DNA of 8,824 nt from CAYREV01 sp964423345 (GTDB lineage: Bacteria; Bacteroidota; Rhodothermia; Balneolales; Balneolaceae): the NCBI GenBank assembly GCA_964423345.1, contig CAYREV010000051.1:1-8824 (forward strand). The letters are read 5' to 3'. Positions 4,886-8,824 of the stretch are shown one piece after another. The position numbers and the translations under genes were made by a program. The notes under the pieces were generated by a model. That model was not told the DNA's origin. It ran no database searches and saw only the letters and a program-made list of their open reading frames with translations. How positions within the stretch are numbered: position 1 is the first letter of the stretch; each line of letters begins with the position of its first letter.

Positions 4886-6055
4886 ATGAGGCATATTATG
4901 TACTCAATATCTATAAAAGAAATTACAGCAGCATTCCTGGGCCTGTTTTTAGCTCTGGGTGCGCTTCCGACGCAAGCACAGCAAACCGCAAAAAAGCAAA
5001 ATACCGAATACACGATTGACGGCAAGACCTACGGTATGCCCGAGGCACAGGTCTACAATGAAGATTATGACGGCCCTCCGGTCGTGGGCGAGTATGTCAC
5101 TCAGCTGCCCCACCTGAAGCCGCTGGATTATGAAGGCAACCGCCATCATAATATCCGTCTCGATGCCATGGTGCAGGAAATCGAAGTGGCCAATAACGTC
5201 CGCTACCGCGCCTGGACCTTCGGCGGATCGGTACCCGGCCCCGTGGTTCACGTTCGCGAGGGCGACCGCATCACCTTCAAGATGAAAAACCGCTCGGACG
5301 AAGAGGTCACCATCACCGAACCCACGCGTGAGGGCTCGCCCTTCATGCAGCAGGTGGCCGAAAACGACTACCAAAAAGCCAAGCCCGGCGTGATGCCGAT
5401 GCCGCACTCCATGGACTTCCATGCGGGAACCGTGGCCAAGGACGACAAATGGCGTACCATCGGTCCCGGCGAGACCATCGAATTCGACTGGGTAGCCAAC
5501 TATGCCGGCGTTTACATTTATCACTGCGGAACTCCCAGCGTGCTGATGCACACCGCTATGGGACAACACGGGGTAGTGGTAGTGTCTCCCAAGGAGGAAT
5601 ATCCCGCACGCCAGAAAGTGGACCGGGAATATGTGGTCGTACAGTCGGAATACTACCTGAAGAAGGGCTCCGGCGACCTTTACACCTACGATTCGGAAGC
5701 CGCTTCCAACAACAACCCTTCCCACGTGGTCTTTAACGGTCACCAGACCGTCATGCACGAACAGCCGCTGAAAGCCAGGGAAGGAGAGCGCGTCCGTCTC
5801 TACTTTTCCAACAACGGTCCCAGCGGAACGTCCAGCTTCCACGTGATCGGAGCCATCTTCGACCAGGTCTGGATGGAAGGGCATCCCTACAACGAAATGC
5901 GCGGCATGCAGACGGTACTGCTGGGTGCGTCCGGTTCGGCGGTGATGGACTTTATCGTCCCGGAAGCCGGCAAATACATCCTTGTTGACCACGAGTTCGT
6001 CGATGCCGAAAAAGGTGCCACCGGTACCCTGAAGGCGGAACCCCGCAACAAATAA
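4886..6055 (+). CDS. nirK: Copper-containing nitrite reductase (NO-forming), periplasmic
   Basis: The enzyme reduces nitrite to nitric oxide, the committed gas-forming step of denitrification. The protein has 389 residues: a signal peptide to about Ala31 (ALPTQA|QQ), then two cupredoxin domains (about 95-235 and 245-385). By alignment to the known NirK pattern, PHSMDFHAG gives His174 (type 1 Cu), Asp177 (catalytic) and His179 (type 2 Cu). YHCGTPSVLMH gives His213 (type 2), Cys214 and His222 (type 1). SFHVIG gives the catalytic His319, and VDHEFVDAEKGATG gives His369 (type 2). The usual axial Met, five residues after the type 1 His, is Gln227 here (HTAMGQHG). A loop of about 25 extra residues (144-170) precedes His174. 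There is no fused cytochrome or cupredoxin tail. A start at the second ATG (4898) is also possible and keeps the signal peptide. No Shine-Dalgarno sequence is visible. A blue copper protein gene follows 47 bp downstream. Confidence 0.95.
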   Translation: MRHIMYSISIKEITAAFLGLFLALGALPTQAQQTAKKQNTEYTIDGKTYGMPEAQVYNEDYDGPPVVGEYVTQLPHLKPLDYEGNRHHNIRLDAMVQEIEVANNVRYRAWTFGGSVPGPVVHVREGDRITFKMKNRSDEEVTITEPTREGSPFMQQVAENDYQKAKPGVMPMPHSMDFHAGTVAKDDKWRTIGPGETIEFDWVANYAGVYIYHCGTPSVLMHTAMGQHGVVVVSPKEEYPARQKVDREYVVVQSEYYLKKGSGDLYTYDSEAASNNNPSHVVFNGHQTVMHEQPLKAREGERVRLYFSNNGPSGTSSFHVIGAIFDQVWMEGHPYNEMRGMQTVLLGASGSAVMDFIVPEAGKYILVDHEFVDAEKGATGTLKAEPRNK

Positions 6056-6091
6056 CAATGAAACCAAGGAATATTTCCACTAACAACAAAC

Positions 6092-6096
6092 GAGGA
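6092..6096 (+). promoter_or_regulatory. Ribosome binding site fixing the cupredoxin start
   Basis: GAGGA lies six bases before the ATG at 6103. The earlier in-frame ATG at 6058, two bases after the nirK stop, has no such site and would add 15 polar residues in front of a clean signal peptide. The downstream start is therefore preferred. Confidence 0.75.
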
Positions 6097-6102
6097 ATTA
6101 CT

Positions 6103-6585
6103 ATGATACGACAACTAAGAACACTACTGGCAACCCTGCTGATAGGAATGTTTGCCATTCCGGCCCTGGCCACTGACAAGGCGGACGATAAGGTTCGCAC
6201 CATCGAGGTTATCGGGCAGGACAACATGCGCTTTGATGTGGAGGAGATCAACGCCGCCCCCGGCGAGACCATCCGCATCAAGTTCACCGTTAAAAGCGAT
6301 TTCCCGCCGGTCGCCATGCAGCACAACCTGGCTGTATTGGATAAGGACGCCGATGTAGAGGCTTTCGTAAACGCCTCCATGTCAGCCCGGGATAACGGTT
6401 ATATAGCGGCAGACATGAAAGACCAGCTGATCGCCACCACCAAGATGATTGGCGGCGGAAGTACGGATACCATTGAGTTTACCGTACCCGAAGAGCCCGG
6501 CGACTATGTGTACGTATGTACCTTCCCCGGACACTTCATGGCCGGCATGAAAGGTACGCTGACGGTAAAAAAACCGGCCAGCTAA
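6103..6585 (+). CDS. Periplasmic blue copper protein, azurin/auracyanin type
   Basis: From ATG 6103 the protein has 160 residues. Residues 1-23 are a signal peptide (FAIPALA|TD). A single cupredoxin domain follows. The type 1 copper ligands are visible as His74 in MQHNLAVL and Cys139, His144 and Met149 in CTFPGHFMAGMKG. The C-x4-H spacing is azurin-like, while the His-to-Met gap has one more residue than azurin, as in auracyanin-type loops (Met146 is a less likely ligand). TKMIGGGSTDTIEF before EPGDYVYV is also typical of azurin relatives. Proteins of this type shuttle electrons in the periplasm. Being directly downstream of nirK, this one is probably its electron donor (inference from context). 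The gene is almost certainly co-transcribed with nirK, since 47 bp without a terminator separate them, and a strong terminator closes the unit at 6617. It is GC-rich like nirK. Confidence 0.92.
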   Translation: MIRQLRTLLATLLIGMFAIPALATDKADDKVRTIEVIGQDNMRFDVEEINAAPGETIRIKFTVKSDFPPVAMQHNLAVLDKDADVEAFVNASMSARDNGYIAADMKDQLIATTKMIGGGSTDTIEFTVPEEPGDYVYVCTFPGHFMAGMKGTLTVKKPAS

Positions 6586-6616
6586 TTACCCAAACACAAC
6601 CATAATCAATACCCAC

Positions 6617-6646
6617 AAGGGCGGCCAATACGGGCCGCCCTTTTTT
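6617..6646 (+). terminator. Strong intrinsic terminator of the nirK-cupredoxin unit
   Basis: AAGGGCGGCC (6617-6626) pairs perfectly with GGCCGCCCTT (6633-6642) around a 6-nt loop AATACG, and the T tract runs to 6646. This is a textbook rho-independent terminator, 31 bp after the cupredoxin stop codon. Confidence 0.95.
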
Positions 6647-6727
6647 ATTTGTCTCCTCAATCAAATAGGGTACGGAATACGCTGCATGCAGACCGGAGAC
6701 AGGAAAAGCAGCATACAGAACCCAGAA

Positions 6728-6747
6728 CCCGGTATCCGGCAACCGGG
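6728..6747. other. Small hairpin upstream of the adenylate cyclase gene
   Basis: CCCGGT (6728-6733) pairs with ACCGGG (6742-6747) around an 8-nt loop. Nearby are the 10-bp palindrome CTGCATGCAG (6682-6691) and an inverted pair GTCTCC (6651-6656) / GGAGAC (6695-6700). They could be regulator sites or minor structure. AT-rich sequence at 6755-6777 is the likely promoter area, but no confident -35/-10 pair is seen. Confidence 0.3.
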
Positions 6748-6807
6748 ATTTCCTGTAAATGCATAAATTTATTATTATGCTGTCAATACGGGGATTAATA
6801 CCGACCT

Positions 6808-8820
6808 ATGGCTTCTACACGCCGCCTGGCAGCTATCATGTTTACCGATATTGTGGGATACACCTCCCTGATGGGAAGTGATGAAAAAGAAGCGTTAAAT
6901 GCCCTCCAGAAGAACCGGAAAATCCACAAATCACTTCTGAAAAAATTCAACGGCGCGTGGCTCAAGGAAATGGGAGACGGCATACTGGCCCGGTTTCCCA
7001 CCGCCAGTGACGCCGTCTATTGCGCCGGTGCCATCATGCAGAAGGCAGAGGAGGGGGGCATACGATTGCGCATCGGCATACATATGGGGGAGATCGTTGA
7101 GGAAAACGGAGATGTGTTCGGCGACGGGGTAAATATCGCTTCCAGGATTGAATCTCTCGCCGAACCGGGCCGTATCTACATCTCCGACGCCGTGGCACGT
7201 AACGTCCGCAACAAAGCCGGCATCGACTGTACCTTCTGGGCGGAAAAACAGTTAAAACACGTGGATGAGCCCGTTCGGATTTATATCCTCTCCCTTGCGG
7301 CGGAAGAGATTCCCGAATCTACGGCTCCCCCTTACCGGTTCCCCCGGAGATACTCCAAAGCGGCCGTATGGGTACTCCTGCTGATAGCCCTGGGCGGCAT
7401 CTATTCCTATAAGACGGGGGTGCAGGAGACCCTGTTTTCCTCCTCCGCCATCGTACCCAGCGTGGAAAAATCCATTGCGGTGCTGCCTTTCCTGAATCTG
7501 ACCCCGGAGCAGGACAACAGCTATTTCAGTGAGGGGATAGCCGAAGATATCCGAAGTCACCTGTCGCTGATTCCGGGCGTGCGGCTCATATCGAGGACCT
7601 CCGTTCAGCAGTATAAAAACACCGACAAGGATATACCGACCATCGGCAGGGAGCTGGGCTCACGCTACATTGTAGAGGGCAGCGTTCGCAAAGGAAATGA
7701 AATGGCACGGACCGTGGTCAGGCTGATCGACAGCAAAAGCGACGAGGAACTCTGGTCGGCCATCTACAACCAGCCGATCACAGCCATTCTGGAAGTGCAG
7801 AACGAGATTTCAAAAAAGATAGCCTCCGAACTGAGGGTCAATTTCGTAGCCAATGTCAATTTCCCGGAAGAGATATCGCCCGAGGCGTATAATCAGTACC
7901 TGCGGGGACGGCACCTGTGGCAGACGGGGAATCCGAATGCGTTTGATCAAGCCATAACCCATTACGAGCAGGCCCTGGCCATAGATCCCGAATTTGCCCT
8001 CGCCCATGCCGGCCTGGCCGATCTCTACCTGAATTATGCCCATCTGGGCCGTCCCTCCCACGAGGTATTTCCCCTGTCGGTGGAGGCGGCGCTCCGGGCC
8101 CTGGAGATAAACGAAAACCTGGCCGAGGCCCATACCGCCTATGCCGACTGTATGTACCATTATGAATACAACTGGAAGGAAGCGGAAGAGCGATTCAACC
8201 GGGCCCTGGAGCTGAACCCCAATTACAGTCCCGCCCTGTGGTGGTATTCGGGGATGTTGTCGGCCATGGGACGCCATGACAAGGCGATCGAACAGATAGA
8301 GAAGGCGATACAGCTGGATCCCCTGAATGTGGGACTGCTGGGCTGGTCGGGAAAAACCTATTACTGGGCCGGCGATGAAGCGGAGGCGCGCAGGCGATTT
8401 GATACGGTCAGAAGCATGCTGCCCTCCGGAATGGTCATGATACCCTACCTCTGGGTGGAGTATTACCAGTCTTCGGGCTCCGCTGACCTCATACCCGTGC
8501 TGGAACAAGCCATTCCCCGGCAGGGCTTCAGCATCGCCGCGAAAACCGCCCTGGCCCTGGCCTATATCGATAACGGGCAAAGAGGGGAGGCGGAGGAGAT
8601 AGCAGGGGAGCTGGATGCGCTTCCGGAACTGACACAGCCCCATTTTCTGGCCCTGATCTACACGAGACTCGGGGAGTACGACCGGGCCTTTCAGACACTC
8701 GAGGAAGCCTACCAAAAAAGAGATGCCGCCCTGATATGGATCAACGTCAATCCCGGTTTCAACCCCCTGAAAGAAGACCCCCGATTTGACTATTTACTGG
8801 CAAGGATGAACCTGGATTAG
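6808..8820 (+). CDS. Membrane-bound class III adenylate cyclase with TolB-like and TPR domains
   Basis: The gene is complete, with 670 residues. Residues about 7-160 are a class III nucleotidyl cyclase catalytic domain. FTDIVGYT gives metal ligand Asp14, LKEMGDGILARF gives Lys53 (adenine recognition) and metal ligand Asp57, and GDVFGDGVNIASRIE gives Asp102 (the other adenine-selecting position), Asn109 and Arg113 (transition-state residues). All catalytic residues are present and point to ATP as substrate and cAMP as product. Residues about 184-200 are a single transmembrane helix, putting the cyclase in the cytoplasm and the rest outside it. Residues about 220-345 resemble the TolB/FlgO-like N-terminal domain (KSIAVLPFLNLTPEQDN, ISRTSVQQYK, YIVEGSVRK). 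Residues about 360-665 hold several TPR-like helical repeats, e.g. AITHYEQALAIDPEFALAHA and EERFNRALELNPNYSPALWW. The periplasmic part may sense or scaffold proteins (inference). It follows the nirK terminator and is an independent unit. Confidence 0.93.
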   Translation: MASTRRLAAIMFTDIVGYTSLMGSDEKEALNALQKNRKIHKSLLKKFNGAWLKEMGDGILARFPTASDAVYCAGAIMQKAEEGGIRLRIGIHMGEIVEENGDVFGDGVNIASRIESLAEPGRIYISDAVARNVRNKAGIDCTFWAEKQLKHVDEPVRIYILSLAAEEIPESTAPPYRFPRRYSKAAVWVLLLIALGGIYSYKTGVQETLFSSSAIVPSVEKSIAVLPFLNLTPEQDNSYFSEGIAEDIRSHLSLIPGVRLISRTSVQQYKNTDKDIPTIGRELGSRYIVEGSVRKGNEMARTVVRLIDSKSDEELWSAIYNQPITAILEVQNEISKKIASELRVNFVANVNFPEEISPEAYNQYLRGRHLWQTGNPNAFDQAITHYEQALAIDPEFALAHAGLADLYLNYAHLGRPSHEVFPLSVEAALRALEINENLAEAHTAYADCMYHYEYNWKEAEERFNRALELNPNYSPALWWYSGMLSAMGRHDKAIEQIEKAIQLDPLNVGLLGWSGKTYYWAGDEAEARRRFDTVRSMLPSGMVMIPYLWVEYYQSSGSADLIPVLEQAIPRQGFSIAAKTALALAYIDNGQRGEAEEIAGELDALPELTQPHFLALIYTRLGEYDRAFQTLEEAYQKRDAALIWINVNPGFNPLKEDPRFDYLLARMNLD

Positions 8821-8824
8821 GGGG

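Noticed and set aside
4949..6067. 372-residue minus-strand open frame opposite nirK
   Set aside because: It is the antisense shadow of a GC-rich gene; the plus strand encodes an unmistakable NirK with copper ligands in place.
6058..6102. Upstream ATG for the cupredoxin gene
   Set aside because: It adds 15 polar residues before a normal signal peptide and has no ribosome binding site, while ATG 6103 has GAGGA at ideal spacing.
7810..8715. 301-residue minus-strand open frame opposite the cyclase gene
   Set aside because: It is a Gly/Gln/His-rich shadow of the TPR region of the adenylate cyclase on the plus strand.

Overview
The window looks like chromosomal DNA from a Gram-negative member of the Bacteroidota/Rhodothermota/Balneolota group. 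This is an inference. It rests on an AraC-type regulator with an HMA-like N-terminus of the kind I associate with that group, a class III cyclase fused to a TolB-like domain and TPRs, several exported lipoproteins, and short A-rich leaders with weak or absent Shine-Dalgarno sequences. No phage, IS transposase, CRISPR array, rRNA or tRNA gene was seen.

Layout. (1) Positions 1-446, minus strand: the N-terminal 148 residues of a glycine-zipper plus OmpA-domain lipoprotein, cut by the window edge. (2) 447-989: no gene, but a 243-bp interval bounded by a perfect 14-bp inverted repeat. (3) 990-2594, plus strand: a small exported protein with a C-terminal membrane anchor, a strong terminator, then a GTG-started lipoprotein that resembles clan CD (clostripain-like) cysteine peptidases. 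(4) 2595-3033: no gene, but further copies of the same repeat family, again as an inverted pair. (5) 3034-4198: a small cupin that has lost the usual metal ligands, then a ~180-nt strongly structured stretch ending in an intrinsic terminator, then an AraC-type regulator whose true start must lie downstream of that terminator. (6) 4391-6585: a small Cys-containing exported protein, a copper nitrite reductase (NirK) and an azurin/auracyanin-type blue copper protein, closed by a very strong terminator. (7) 6808-8820: a complete class III adenylate cyclase with a transmembrane segment, a TolB-like domain and a TPR region.

How the genes fit together. NirK and the cupredoxin form a compact periplasmic module in which the blue copper protein probably hands electrons to NirK, which reduces nitrite to nitric oxide. 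The small Cys protein just upstream carries its own promoter candidate and may belong to copper handling or to the same regulon. The cupin and AraC-type regulator may be sensory or regulatory, but nothing here ties them firmly to nirK. The most notable points are a Gln at the usual Met axial-ligand position of the NirK type 1 copper site, an enlarged loop before its first copper ligand, the unexplained structured RNA before the AraC gene, and the dispersed inverted-repeat family.
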